Origin: Nemertoderma westbladi
Taxonomy: Eukaryota; Xenacoelomorpha; Nemertodermatida; Nemertodermatidae
Assembly: GCA_032718475.1 (NCBI GenBank)
Contig: JAUCBJ010008638.1
Coordinates: 26,405-90,404 of the forward strand
Direction of reading: 5' to 3'
Length of the DNA stretch: 64,000 bases
The position numbers were made by a program, and so were the translations under genes. How positions within the stretch are numbered: the stretch's first letter is position 1; each line of letters opens with the position of its first letter. Of the stretch, positions 31,801 through 41,877 are shown in pieces. Under the pieces are notes generated by a model. The model did no database searches, was not told where the DNA came from, and worked only from the letters and a program-made list of their open reading frames with translations.

Positions 31801-33736
31801 CGGATGAGATCGGTTCGTCCCATGTCAGTCCATCTTTCCAAATACTGCGCATATATATTCTTGCTTGCAGTATTATTGGGCTGATGAAACCTAATGGATC
31901 GAACAGTCTGCTTAGTTTCGACAAGCAAGACCTCTTTGTCAGAGAATCCCCTTCAGCGTCCAGTTTTACTTTCACTCGAAAGTTGTCTGTGTTCGGGTCC
32001 CAAAATAGTCCCAACACCTTGGTCGTCGGCAGTGGTTCGAACTCTAAGTCAATGTCACCACCCCCACGTTCAGTCGTTTCGAATGAATTTACTAATTCGG
32101 CACTGTTTGAGGCAAACTTGGTGAGGTTAAAACCTCCGCCTGCTAAACAGTCCCGTAATTGATGTGCTACTGTTATAGCACGTTCTACTGTGTCACAACT
32201 TTGTAATCCATCGTCTACATAAAAATCTCGCTCTATGATCTGGATTACCTCTGGGTCATATTTATGTTTCTGATCCCTAGCGGTTTGCTTTAGGGCGTAC
32301 ATAGGGCAGTTTGGGCTGTCCCTGGCACCGAAAACGCGAACTTGCATTTGGTAAGTCGCCGGTGGTTGACTTAAGTCTCCATCCGGGTACCAGAGGAACC
32401 TCAAACTGTCTCTGTCTCGCTCTAACGCTCGCACTTGGTGAAACATCGCTTCTACGTCACAAGTAAATGCTACTTGGCGCTGACGGAAGCGCATAATCAC
32501 CCCCATGAGATAATTATTCATGTTTGGTCCATCCATCAACTCACTATTGAGAGACATTCCCTCAAACAGAGCCGCGCAGTCATTGACTACACGTACTTTG
32601 TCTGGTTTATCGGGGTGTCTCACGTAGTGATGTGGCAAATAGTATGTCTGGTCAGTCACAATCTCTGGGTTAGTCATTCTGATAGCGTATCCTTTCGTCA
32701 AATATGTCTCCATCTGAGTATTATACTGCAGATGGGCTTTCTCGTCCTTTAATAAACGTTGTCGTATTGAGTGTAACCGTCTTAAGGCTAACGGATAGTT
32801 ATTTATAAGTTTAGGACGTTGGTTACGCCATAGCATCCCTACCTCATAATGTCCGTCTTTCGTCTGGCGGATAGTATCTTCCATGATCTTTAAAGATTGT
32901 TTCTCTTGTTCCGACACACATGGTTCGTAACTACCAGGTTCGGCTGTGTCTTGTTCCAACCACCTGATAGTTTTCTCTGTTAATTCCTTGTCCAGTGCAG
33001 CTTGTTCCACTTGATGATTTCTTAACGCATCTTCATCGACGGGCGTTGTTGAGGTTATTGGTTGAGGTAGACTCACAAGCCTTCCGGCGTTATCATCTAT
33101 CGTTGATGGAACCTCTGCCTGACTCCGCTCCTTCTCAATCTTTATACTAACCTTGTGGATAGGCTGCTCTTTGTGACTTATCGTACGCGCTACACACGTC
33201 GTACTTGTAACATTGTCGTGTTTTGTCGAACGTAGTGTAGTATAGTCCTTGTCGTGTGAAAAGGAATGAGTCGAAGTTATAGTTAATAAACTACATGTAC
33301 TTTGTACATCGTCTTCCTCATCACTTATATCTAGTGTGCGCACAGGCGCTCGAGTGTACCAACCTATCGGAGTTCGACAGGCGTATGCATTTCCTGCTAC
33401 GACTACCGAAGGTCTGGTTTCCCACACTTGATGTAAGTTGAATTGATCTGTCCCGATCAGCATTGCTACTGATCTATAGTTGACAGGACATTCAGGTACA
33501 CCAAGGTGTCTGAAATACTTACGGTCCTCTAAGGATTGTTCCGGCACTGGACCCAGTAGGTTACTAAAGTCCTTGGTGGCTGCAAAGGTTAAATCCTTAA
33601 AGGGTAACAAAGACCTCTCCTTTTCGCTGTGTTGCGATTTCGGAAGAAGAGTGTCTAAGTTTAACTTAACTCGTGTCACTGGTATTGCACGTTGGCCATG
33701 CATACTACTTACGGTATAACTGACGTTCTTACCTTG
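28895..33736 (-). CDS. pol: BEL/Pao pol: protease C-terminal part, RT, RNase H, integrase
   Basis: An open frame of about 1,600 codons (first ATG 33703; the frame is open from 33736). RT: polymerase motif FYVDDGL at about 32203-32229, with the upstream block RVVNDCAA. RNase H: FSDASD near 31670-31690 and a later TPRAELQA, giving the D-E-D set. Integrase: HH...C-x2-C zinc finger (about 30060-29930), then the catalytic D (GIDCFGP, about 29808-29832), D (SDQGTNF) and E (VWERLIRS), followed by the BEL-type C-terminal domain. Two long low-complexity linkers interrupt it: about 130 residues between protease and RT, and about 260 residues between RNase H and integrase, with Lys-rich and LPD-S-DGQPD repeats. 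Each linker contains one copy of the 20-nt motif. The product would copy and integrate the element. The catalytic residues I checked are intact. Confidence 0.9.
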   Translation of the reverse strand, partial: QGKNVSYTVSSMHGQRAIPVTRVKLNLDTLLPKSQHSEKERSLLPFKDLTFAATKDFSNLLGPVPEQSLEDRKYFRHLGVPECPVNYRSVAMLIGTDQFNLHQVWETRPSVVVAGNAYACRTPIGWYTRAPVRTLDISDEEDDVQSTCSLLTITSTHSFSHDKDYTTLRSTKHDNVTSTTCVARTISHKEQPIHKVSIKIEKERSQAEVPSTIDDNAGRLVSLPQPITSTTPVDEDALRNHQVEQAALDKELTEKTIRWLEQDTAEPGSYEPCVSEQEKQSLKIMEDTIRQTKDGHYEVGMLWRNQRPKLINNYPLALRRLHSIRQRLLKDEKAHLQYNTQMETYLTKGYAIRMTNPEIVTDQTYYLPHHYVRHPDKPDKVRVVNDCAALFEGMSLNSELMDGPNMNNYLMGVIMRFRQRQVAFTCDVEAMFHQVRALERDRDSLRFLWYPDGDLSQPPATYQMQVRVFGARDSPNCPMYALKQTARDQKHKYDPEVIQIIERDFYVDDGLQSCDTVERAITVAHQLRDCLAGGGFNLTKFASNSAELVNSFETTERGGGDIDLEFEPLPTTKVLGLFWDPNTDNFRVKVKLDAEGDSLTKRSCLSKLSRLFDPLGFISPIILQARIYMRSIWKDGLTWDEPISSEQVDLWKTWEAQLSSLEDYSIPRVYFPLQTTFPDNLELHCFSDASDNGFGVTAYLRRQVDSDEFDVSLITSKAKTMPTKYMTTPRAELQATTLSTTIVNLIQTELQSSLQIFYWTDAALVLFYINNDTLEFKTFVANRRAEILDRSIKEDWRHCPGPQNPADIASRGMMPEEFCKPENKEFWQHGPQFLQRATQHWPPLYDNKSNTIPKDAEIKKPKKGKAKKKTTAKLKKKPKAKWKNITHKVKAGRLASLSQPDVSPDGQPDMLPDVSSDGQPDTLPDGQLDILPDMSLDISPEVPRNILPDISQDVLLDISNILTHSKAAVSLLERPSIDKLPDLTPLSNHNYSETSCITDVGSTYANVNTGVTLRSRDIPTLQPTVRPGINIGTKISLPKPSDPIEFKPPLGIDTQSTDNQGKKTKKDKLLVDPDGSTVNKGIPTGGLVGPSSKSKPSKFSIDLLDDVINTYVDRIINLTDSWTNACRKLAWIVRFVQYVKGKRNFTRRLTLTEIDRCEIKLIRHYQLRYFAREFTSISQGQPIKSSPILSWSPIIYNGLICHKSRLQNIDFNTDFRYPIIIPQHHELQRAMILDAHLHLKHAGRHHCLSYLRTRFVLIRPSKALSSVTRMCIICKKVHSRISTQEMSELPQARLQAFKPPFTETGIDCFGPIHTKRGHILVKRWGLIFTCMSSRAVHIERVMDLSTNAFILALRRFIARRGLVKCLYSDQGTNFVGARNEIARAFKKLDHDQISNELRPYKIVWKFNPPDSPWRGGVWERLIRSIKTAMAKVIPVNHILTDDQLTTLFVEIEAILNTRPIVLVPDDKQSQFALTPAHLLMQAPTTLMPISIPIEGDSYGRKAWKITQLLANKFWEIWQNHYLPSISARTTWYNNTRALKPGDHVLLAEVNLKRCFWITGVILDTHPSMDGVTRTVTVRTIDGRTVDRPTQRLVLLEETRNKSGDYKSPTNVSK

Positions 33737-34705
33737 TCAGAGATCCGTCACGACATCAGCTACCTTCTCGTCCACATAGCTGTGAGATGAGGCTGAATCC
33801 AGGATAGCGTAGATCCTTTTGCTCCCTTTGGTGCCAGTAATCTTAATAGGAATTACGCTGAAACCTTTTAGTTGGTCAGTCGTCAGAAGCGCGATCGATG
33901 GTTGTTCGTCTCCATCTGAGTATACGTCGTCGTCCTCGGTTTCTTCGTCAGAAGACCCGGATTGCTCTGGGAAATAATCCCGAATATGCGTCACGAACGT
34001 TGGAGTCGTTCTCGATTCACGATTCTTGTCGGCCGTATTACATTTCGCTGCTGCTTCTGGGTGTTCCCTAGTGAAGCGTTTGGTCGGCGTATGGCTGTCC
34101 GTATGGAGCAAACCGTCGTGGTTGCGTCCACAGGATGGACAAGTGTCCGTATTTGGACAATCTTTGCGGACGTGTCCGTGTTGAGTACACCGCCAACAAG
34201 AGTCCAATGGCCGTATCTGCAGCCATCGTTCTTCCGAGTTTAACTCGCGAAACAGCTGACAACCTCTTAACTTGTGAGTGGTGTGCCGCTTGCCTAGCTG
34301 CTCGCAGTATTGGCAACCGCTAAAGTCTGCACTCAATTGTTGTCTGGTCTGTTTGATCCCAATAGGTGCGGATACTCTACTACCGTCCAAAAATTGTCGG
34401 GTTTCTGTCGATGTGGCGTAAGTGGCCATCTTGGTGGATGTTGTCTGGGGTTTTTGTCGGTTTGAGGATGGTAAGGTGATTCCTTCTGCTACGATGTGTT
34501 GGTCAGTGTAGTTGGATCGAGTCTCCACTACCGCTTCCCTGGATATTAATAGGTATACATCCTCTAGTTTCAAGAATCCACCCCGTTCTTCCCGCTGGTA
34601 TTCGATCTTCCTCCACTCCCGACGAAGTCGATGGTGGAGTCTCCCTATGATCTTTAATAGGACTGTAGGGGTGTTCCCGTAATCGAGTTGTCCAATAGAT
34701 CTCAA
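33737..34705 (-). pseudogene. gag: BEL gag C-terminus (zinc knuckles) and protease start, ends at in-frame TGA
   Basis: 322 codons. The nucleocapsid-like part has CQYCEQ..., CWRCTQHGHVRKDC (strict C-x2-C-x4-H-x4-C) and CPSCGRNHDGLLH. The aspartic protease active site follows near the end as AILDSASSHSYV. The frame stops at TGA (33737-33739) inside the protease and continues in the same frame into pol. Either this is a disabling mutation or a readthrough point between gag-pro and pol. The right-hand BEL element ends before this site, so it cannot arbitrate. Confidence 0.8.
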
Positions 34706-34740
34706 TGTAGTGATAGTGTTTTTTATTTCGTCAGCTAGCT

Positions 34741-35815
34741 TTAGTAAGTCGACTGGTTTAGTAATAGCCCCCCCTTACAGAGTTCCTCTATCACTGACTT
34801 GGCCATGCTGACTGTACCTCCGTAGATTGAAGTTAAGCGATCGTACGCTAACTCGAAGGCATCTGGTACACCAACGAAAGTCTCCGCTAAGCGTTTTGGT
34901 TCTCCCGTCAAGGTTTGAAGCAGATAGTTGAACTTTTCCCTTGAGGTAAAAGCGCACGCCGCAATTTGAGATTCGATGTAGTCTACGAACGTGTGCCAAT
35001 GTTTAGAGTTACCGGAAAACTTAGGTGGTTGTTGCACCGGTAGTCCTTGTCTGGCTGCGAATTTAGCTATCTCCTCGGCTACATTCAAAGTTTCGCGTCC
35101 TTGGTTGGCAATCGAGTTGATGTTCTCCCGTCTTGGCGCTTTTCTTTGATACGAGGTGGTTTTTGAAGTTATCACTCTTTGCGGTTCCTTCGTGTTTCTA
35201 TTGTGTTCGAATTCGGTGTTTCTCGAACTATCAGTTTGAACTTCCTCCAAGCGTTCCTCGATCTGAGCCAACTTGTTAACAACTGTTCGCTTGTTAACAA
35301 CATTCTGTCGCAGAATGTCGGCGAATTGTTGTGTACTGATCGCGTCCTTTGGTTGTAACGCTTTCTGTGTTGGTGTATTTTGTGGAGGATTGTCTATAAA
35401 GGAATTGTCTGAACGCTCGCATTTATATTCATCGGCCGCTCCCGTTCTAAACACTTCGCGTTCCGGGTAATCCGATTCACTCGAAGTACTACTATCACCT
35501 GGATACGGTGGCCGACGTGCTCGCGTCCGTTGGGTTGTCCGGATTCTAACATTCCTTTTCGAAACATCGTCTACTGGTTTCCGTCGTTCGGTAGGCTCGC
35601 AGGTCTTCCTCGAAGTCGTAGAATGCGATGTAAACTGGTTAAGCGGTCGCGTATCCACTGGTCTCCGTTGTTCGGTAGGCTCGCAGGTCTTCCTCGAAGT
35701 TGTAGAATGCGATGTAAACTGGTTAAGCGGTCGCGTAATGGCGTTTGAGTCCAAAGTCCTCGTAGGTCTAAACACAGTTGGGTTTACGTTGTGCGTGACC
35801 GGTTTTGGTGTCGAC
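34741..35815 (-). pseudogene. gag: BEL gag middle part, frameshifted in a G run
   Basis: Homologous to the uninterrupted gag of the right-hand element from about 62240 to 63310. It contains two near-identical 31-residue repeats around RKTCEPTE (20-nt motif copies at 35590 and 35674), an Arg-rich stretch, and the conserved block PPKFSG..KHW..FVDY.ESQI. The frame is lost at a run of seven G's (minus strand, near 34770), after which the homologous protein continues in another frame. An open stretch continuing upstream to 36078 is insert sequence, not gag. Confidence 0.78.
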
Positions 35816-37015
35816 GGTTGACTCCGCTTTCGTCCTTCTGGGCTCCTCTCGGAGGCGCACCCATGAGGCGGACGTGTTTCCACCACCCCTGGGGCCAGTC
35901 CGACTGATGTTATTATCAGACCGGGCCGGATGGTGGCCCGATGCTTCCCGGGTTCTGTTTTCGGTCCCCCGATCACACCGGCACAGCTCGTCGAACGTGT
36001 AGCCAGATGGGCGGCTACTGTCAACTTACTGTGGCCTGACTGTACATTGAGCCAACTCAAAGTATAACAAAGAGTCAACCGGCAGGTGGACCAGTCGATA
36101 GCGATCGAGCACCAAGGTCGCCCTTGGGCCTAACCGACGGTCTTGTCCCACGTGGGCTTGCGCTACCCAACATTGGAATTTTGACACGTTTTCACCTGCC
36201 TCGCCGGCAATATTGAGGGGAAGTAAGTTCCACAAACAATATTGACTAGCTCGAAAGCTAGGAACAAGTAACCACTTACCCGTCCTGTACACGTGTACTC
36301 AACAGATGCTCACAATATCAAGTACACTACGGTAAACACAAATTCTGACACATACCATGCACACACAGAGGACATAATCGGGTAAGACAAAATCCGTGTC
36401 AAAATCGGGAAAGACAAAATCGGAGGGGACAAAATTGTATCGACCAGCAACAAAAATCGAGAGTACCTTATTTTACCGACAGGGTAAAATAACTTTGTGT
36501 GCACAAAGTATGCTGGGGCGCAGTAAAGTATGGTCCTACTAATACCAGCGGCGTCTGGACCAACTGGCAAGGGTTCCCATACTCACTCGCAGTGGCCACA
36601 CATACAATCACGTGCACTCACGTACCCACAGCAACAGAAAGCTCAAAGACCCAGACAGTTTATTCCAATGCCACCAAAGACCAAATCAGCTGAACATGGA
36701 GACAATAACATATAGTATCAAAAAAACGGAACAGCTGATGGCCAATGGAACCATCCAAGCCCCAAGCAAACTGCCACTGATCGCCCACATACAAAACATA
36801 GTTCACACCACATAAACCACAAATCACGCCATGCCACCACCCCTACTGTGTACAGGACTGGCAGTACGGCAACAGGCCGACTAGACGGTACCACGGCACC
36901 ATGTCGATTCATGGTTCGCTAGACACGAGGGCCTTAAGTATCTCCCTTGCACTTAGACGACAATTTTAACGTGCCCCCAGACCCTCACGAGTCTGCCGCC
37001 GCCTGCTACAGGCAC
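35816..37015 (-). other. 1.2 kb insert within BEL gag
   Basis: Absent from the homologous position in the right-hand element, where the two flanking gag segments are joined. It has no long conserved ORF. A weak match to the 20-nt motif occurs at 36981-37000. I found no target duplication or inverted ends. GT-AG-like borders exist but lack a pyrimidine tract, so an intron is not well supported. Confidence 0.6.
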
Positions 37016-37017
37016 CC

Positions 37018-38736
37018 CTATAGAGACCTCACCTCTTTAGGTACCTGTTTAGTCGTCATTAATGCAGGCCCTGCCAATAAACTACTACGATCTGTAATCG
37101 GCGGGTTACTTACCTTGACTCTCGGAATAGGCGATGACGTTGCTCTCGGCGGTACAAACTTGTCCGGAATAACATACCTTGCATCGTGTATAGGAGATAT
37201 ACTGCTACTACCAGCAATCGAAACAGGTCTTTTATTCGTAATTGGTGCGAACATTGGAGTTACTTGCAGAAATCGTTGACATAAGTCTTTAACCAATTCC
37301 CGTTCTCGCTCAGGTGCTCCTACGCTTACTTCCTTCATTCGTTCCTGAATTTGACGATGTCTTACCTCTAACCGGTCTAGATCGTGTCCGTCTCGAGATC
37401 TCATTGATCGATCGCGGGCTTGAAGATCCAGATCTTCCTTGGCGTTGGCTAATTCTCTCGCCTTCTTCTCGAGTTCGAAATGAAGTTTAACTTCTTTCGC
37501 GCGTTGTTCCGTCTGTTGTTGTTGCGCCTCGAACTCCGCTAGTCGTATAGCTGATTGAGCCTTTATTTGCCGTTTTTTCATTTCGGCTCTCGCTTCTGAA
37601 ACTAGCCTTTGTCGCTCTAACGCGGCCGCTGCCGCTGCCGTTTGTCGCTCTAACTCGGCCGCTGCCATTTGTCGCTCTAACTCGGCCGCTGCCGCTGCCG
37701 TTTGTTGCGCTAACTCGGCTGCTGCCGTTTGTTGTGCAATGTCCAACTCTAACTTTTCCATCTCGGCTGCTTCCAACTCGGCTTGTTCTTACAGATGAGA
37801 GATTCTCGCAACATTCGCAACGCGTAGTTTCTCTTCCTCTACTGCCGCTTGCACCGTTAACAATTGAGTTTGTTCCTCAATTTCTCGTTGTTGTCTATAG
37901 TACTGTTGTTGCTGTCGAGAAATTTCTGACGTCACTATACTTACCTCGCCAATTTCGCTGCGAATACTCACTAATGAATGGTCCAGTATTCCCGGTACCG
38001 GTTCGATTTGTACGGGTGAAGTTTCCCTCGTATATTCCGGCACGGTTTCCAAATCGCCTACGTCTTCGCCGCACATACGTAAGTGATCCGTCAGATGTTT
38101 CAATTGTCCATCCAGTCGGTACAGTTCCTGTTCTTCCTCGGGCTGTAATAACTCGTCGGAAACCGACTCACCTAATAACTGGTCCGCTTGTTCCTGTTGT
38201 ATCTGTCTAACGGTCGTCTTAAACTGAATCAGTTTCTCCCTAGCGATCATTAATTTCTCGAGGATTCTAAACTGTGTGTCCATATCCTGTCTCTGTCTAG
38301 CTAGATCTTGTAGACCGATTAGGTTATCTACAGACTTATGTACTTTACTCTGTACTCTAACCTGTAGGGTGTAGAACTCGAACCGAGACATCGGAGCGGT
38401 CAACTCGTCTAATATGCGTTGGCCTTCTCCAATACTCCTGGTAATATGCGCCATGTATCCTCCGACGCTTCTAACCACACTCTCCTGGCTTCCTACTGAA
38501 CTTACCATGTCCATTTCCCTGTGTCTAGGTTGCGGGACCGTTAGAAAATTCTCAGTCCTGCCGTCACCTCGTACTACGGCATCCGGTACTCCCGTTGGAT
38601 GTACTGGTGACGCGCACGGTGTAGGTTCGGTAGGCTCACGAGTCTTCCCCTGTGGTTCTTCCGCTTCTGACTTATCCGCGTCACATGAGTCATAGTCGGT
38701 TTGTGTATTCTTCGTATAGTCTTGTTTGTCACTCAT
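37018..38736 (-). pseudogene. gag: BEL gag N-terminal part with one in-frame TAA
   Basis: Starts with ATG (MSDKQDY...) at 38736, matching the start of gag in the right-hand element (MSDTPHS...). Conserved blocks: DSCD, RGDGR.E.FLTVPQ, MVSS.GSQE, ELTAPMSR.EFYTLQV, LLGESVSD.LLQPEEE. A TAA at 37789-37791 interrupts the frame. Beyond it a long coiled coil continues, with Ala/Gln/Glu repeats (QTAAAELxxQ type) produced by a short DNA repeat. The segment ends where the 1.2 kb insert begins. Gag would form the particle core; the coiled coil suggests multimerisation. Confidence 0.82.
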
Positions 38737-39542
38737 TTCGGTAGTTGTAAGTCAAGTAAAGTGAGTGTCAAAGTATCAAACTTACCGTATTTTATTTCTA
38801 AACGGTATTAATTACAGTCATATAAAATTAGCCTACCGGCCGATTTTATAGCAGATGGATAAAATTAGCCTAGCGGCCAATTTTACAGCAAATAAATGTC
38901 ACAGAATAAGTATATAATAAAATTAGCCTAGCGGCCAATTTTATAACAAATAAATCGGATAACGATATGCGTTATCAAAAGGTAAATTAAATACAATAAT
39001 ACGGACTAATTCAGCAATAAACAAAGAAATCATACGGAATGCATAAATACTTGAGACAGTGGAACCCACAATAGTTTTAACTAATACGGTAATGCCTAAC
39101 TGATTTATGCAACTTTTCGAACTCACCCCTCCAATGATTCTCCAGAAAAACAGATTCCCAGATACAAACCGGACGTGAACCTTTCCGTTTCCAGCGTTGC
39201 GGACGAAGTGCGATTTTCCCAACCAAAGTTGTTGAGTTATCTATCTCCCAAACTTGCTAAACACGGTCTTGCTCTCGTTACAGTCTAGAAATGAGCTCTG
39301 AATCCTGAAAAACAAAAGAGTTAGGTTTTACTTTTACGAAAATTTTGTACCGGTACAATATGGTATTTAAACCCTTTTAAACACCGGTATTAAATTCCAA
39401 ATATTTTACACGCGGTTCAAATCAAAATTTTATTTCAAAAAATTAGCACTTAGCCTATCAAATATAAACTTTTACCTCAAAATACAAAATTTTCAAATAA
39501 CTTTAGTCCTTCCGAACCGTAGTTCAGTAAAACACATTCCTA
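38737..39542 (-). promoter_or_regulatory. BEL 5' leader with repeats and conserved splice-donor-like sites
   Basis: Contains three copies of a repeat around AAATTAGCCTAGCGGCCAA (38820-38945, plus strand). A block at about 39110-39225 is conserved with the right-hand element (60060-60165); in both cases it ends in a donor-like site (here GGGGTGAGT, GT at 39126-39125). A second donor, ACGGTAAGTTTGA, lies 49 nt before gag (GT at 38785-38784) and is also matched in the other element. I could not identify a primer-binding site next to the LTR. Confidence 0.5.
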
Positions 39543-39789
39543 CTATTCGAAGAGACAGTAACAAAATACCCTGCAATATCTTACTGTAAAGTTTGTGAAT
39601 CAAAACATAATCCGACCTTCTCACCAAAACAGTAAACTCTAAGTAAGCGAATATATATTGCAGTATCGGTCTCTTATAACCGGTGAGGCAGAAAACAGTC
39701 TACGAACGGACAAACTTCGATAAAACAAAATCCCGCGCAGCGAATCCTAAAATCAGGCTGACTCACTGACGGACTAAGGGGCTCGTATA

Positions 39790-39820
39790 CTTTGCCGCGG
39801 TGTGATTTATATGGTTGGGA
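39790..39820 (-). promoter_or_regulatory. Core promoter (TATA) of the BEL LTR
   Basis: The minus strand reads CATATAAATCACACCGCGGC. The same 20 bases occur in the LTR of the right-hand BEL element (59191-59210), although most of the surrounding LTR has diverged. TATA is ATATAAAT (39805-39812). The conserved GGATTCGCTGCGCGGG downstream may lie in the transcribed R region. Confidence 0.65.
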
Positions 39821-41200
39821 TAGAGAGATGCTAGCTAGGTGCAGAAAGGTCTAACTAGCGGGCAAAGCGCAGTATGGACAAAATTATTTTATATATTTTG
39901 AGGTGTAAATAATTTCTAACGCGCGTGTCTTGATTCTAAACAGTCAAAGTCAGTTTTGCTCCTTCACATATATAATTACTGGGTCCAGTGTGCATTTTAC
40001 AAATATTCTAATTTTATAACTTGTAGGTCCAATACTCATGAATGATAAGGCTCCTTCCCCTTTTGTGTATTTCCAGGACTCAAATTCAGGCATAAGGTTA
40101 ATACTACGCCCAGAATTCGGCAATTTAATTTACCAGGTCCCTAATACTAAGAAGAAATGTGTTAGTTTACTACAGTAGGCGTACAGTTACTAATTGCTAG
40201 CCTGGTGTTCTTATCTAGAATTTTGGTTGCCTAGATGGGCGCGGCAACTTCCTAACAGAATGTTGGCGGGGACACGGTAGATGTTAGTATCCCTAATAGC
40301 CTCAATTTATTTGCGCCTAGTGGTAAACTGCCCTACCGCCTGAACGGTACAATCCTAATTCAGGTAAAACACAGTAACCCTTCTAGCCTACAAGTTCTAA
40401 TGCAATGGACACCGTTGTGCTACAAACAGTCGCCGACGCACCTATACTTAGCAAGAGTTAGGCGTACAGTTTGCTGCACCCTACCAATGTGTATGCCTTG
40501 TACCGGTGTGCCTGCGTCCTATCTGTGTACTAGTATCTCTGCCTGCTCTCCCCCCGTAGGAATGTGAAGGTCTACTGCGGGTTTTCTCTGAATTAAGACA
40601 GTACAGTCCCTAGATGTAATTTTTAGCGCACAGCGTGTCACTACCTCTACCTTCGATCTTTGGTCTTACACTTAGGTAGCAAGGCATTGAACGCTGTCTA
40701 ACCTTTCAGGCGATGGGCGAATAACTAAGAGTGATATTGCGGGTTGTCTCCTTCTACATTCCTCAGATGTTCTCGTTCATTGCTGTGGCCTGATGTTTAG
40801 CCTGCCATCCTGTCCCTCAGTTAAGTTCACCGTGGTAAAACATGATAGGAAAAGGGCAGATGTAACAAGTATTTCTAACTTTATTACAAAACTAATATAC
40901 AATAAACAATACTAAGATACTATGCTAAGAGTATAATGCACTGAGAAAGAATAACTAATGAACAAAATCGCACCTTTTATAGCAAATTTGTGCTGCAATC
41001 AATCGAGATAAATCTAGATTGTTCTATGAGTTCTAATAGGTTTTTAAAGATAACTATTGGTCCAGCGAACACGTATCTTGCACGACATTGGTTACTATCT
41101 AATAACTGCAATCCTATTGGTTAATCTACCTTGAGCAAATGCAATTTAATTCGTAGCGGTTAATTTAAATGGGTTGAAACTTAGTACAAAAAATAATTCA

Positions 41201-41275
41201 CACCTACTAGGATTCGAACTCAATACCTACTACACGAATTTCCAACGCTTAACCGACTGAGCTACTGAACCACTT
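41201..41275 (-). promoter_or_regulatory. tRNA-like A/B-box segment in the 5' LTR
   Basis: The minus strand reads TAGCTCAGTCGGTTAAGCG and then, after about 22 nt, GAGTTCGAATCC: near-consensus Pol III A and B boxes. It begins about 125 nt inside the LTR. The right-hand BEL element has a matching segment at 57409-57475. Acceptor and T stems do not pair, so it is not a tRNA gene. Confidence 0.6.
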
Positions 41276-41405
41276 GAACAATGTCATACAAATAGATATA
41301 CTGAATGCAAATGAGGACTTAATGTAATCTTTATAGCAAAGTTAATTCGAACAAAATAAAATTTTGAAAATCCACGGCATTTATGAGAATATAATTCTAT
41401 AATAG

Positions 41406-41877
41406 CAGTAACAACGATACAGTAATGATATAATAACGACGACGGTCAAAACTATTCCGGTCTCACAACCGTAACGGAATTAACTAACTCAACTGAACTA
41501 ATAATGAGTGAACACAAGAGTTATACCATTGACTCATATTGGTTTTAGCCCTACACTACTGGGCGGTCTCTAATACGCAATGGATGCGGGTTCTTGTCCT
41601 CCCCAATGTGCTTCCCTGCCCGCTATTGGCTTATATACTAATTGTCACTTCGCCACTCCCTGTTGGTGTTTCCCCCTGGTGCTAGCCTCACTAGCTGGTT
41701 CCTCCCTCTGGGGTGGTTTGACCTCTCACCTCTCTCTGCGGCTTATGGCGTGTATCGCCCTCCCCAGTTGGTTATGAGGTGAGATTATTATTGGTAATCT
41801 CACATCGCCAACTATATTGGTAAAATGCCACTAGTCCCATTTCCGGTGGGTAATGTAGGGAATTGAATCCGCTTTCA
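41406..41877 (+). mobile_element. Right part of the older LTR split by BEL
   Basis: Continues the homology to the solo LTR (CCGCTATTGGCT, GTGGTTTGACCTCTCACCTC, TTGAATCCGCTTTCA). The right flank does not repeat AATTA, so I cannot say whether this was a solo LTR or part of a longer copy. Confidence 0.65.

Larger units (their letters stand above)
23923..41400 (-). mobile_element. Complete 17.5 kb BEL/Pao LTR retrotransposon
   Basis: Two direct repeats of about 1,858 bp (23923-25779 and 39543-41400) flank a 13.8 kb interior read on the minus strand. The whole is flanked by the 5 bp duplication AATAG (23918-23922 and 41401-41405). Order on the minus strand: 5' LTR (right), leader, gag, protease, RT, RNase H, integrase, a zinc-knuckle ORF, an AT-rich 3' region, 3' LTR (left). 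Protease/RT/RNase H/integrase order and sequence are BEL/Pao. The LTRs differ at about twelve substitutions and one C-run indel (roughly 0.7%), so insertion is fairly recent. Even so, gag carries a stop, a large insert and a frameshift, and protease carries a stop. At 17.5 kb it is far larger than usual family members. Confidence 0.93.
39543..41400 (-). repeat. BEL 5' LTR
   Basis: The right LTR copy is the promoter-bearing 5' LTR of the minus-strand element. It differs from the left copy at about twelve substitutions and one base in a C run. It carries a TATA-type core near its 3' part and a tRNA-like segment near its 5' end. Confidence 0.92.

Noticed and set aside
35816-37015. Intron in BEL gag
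   Set aside because: GTGAGG and an AG are present near the borders, but there is no pyrimidine tract or branch site, and the borders do not match the break points seen against the second element.
41201-41280. A functional tRNA gene on the minus strand
   Set aside because: Same reasons as above. It also occurs in both LTRs as part of the BEL element.
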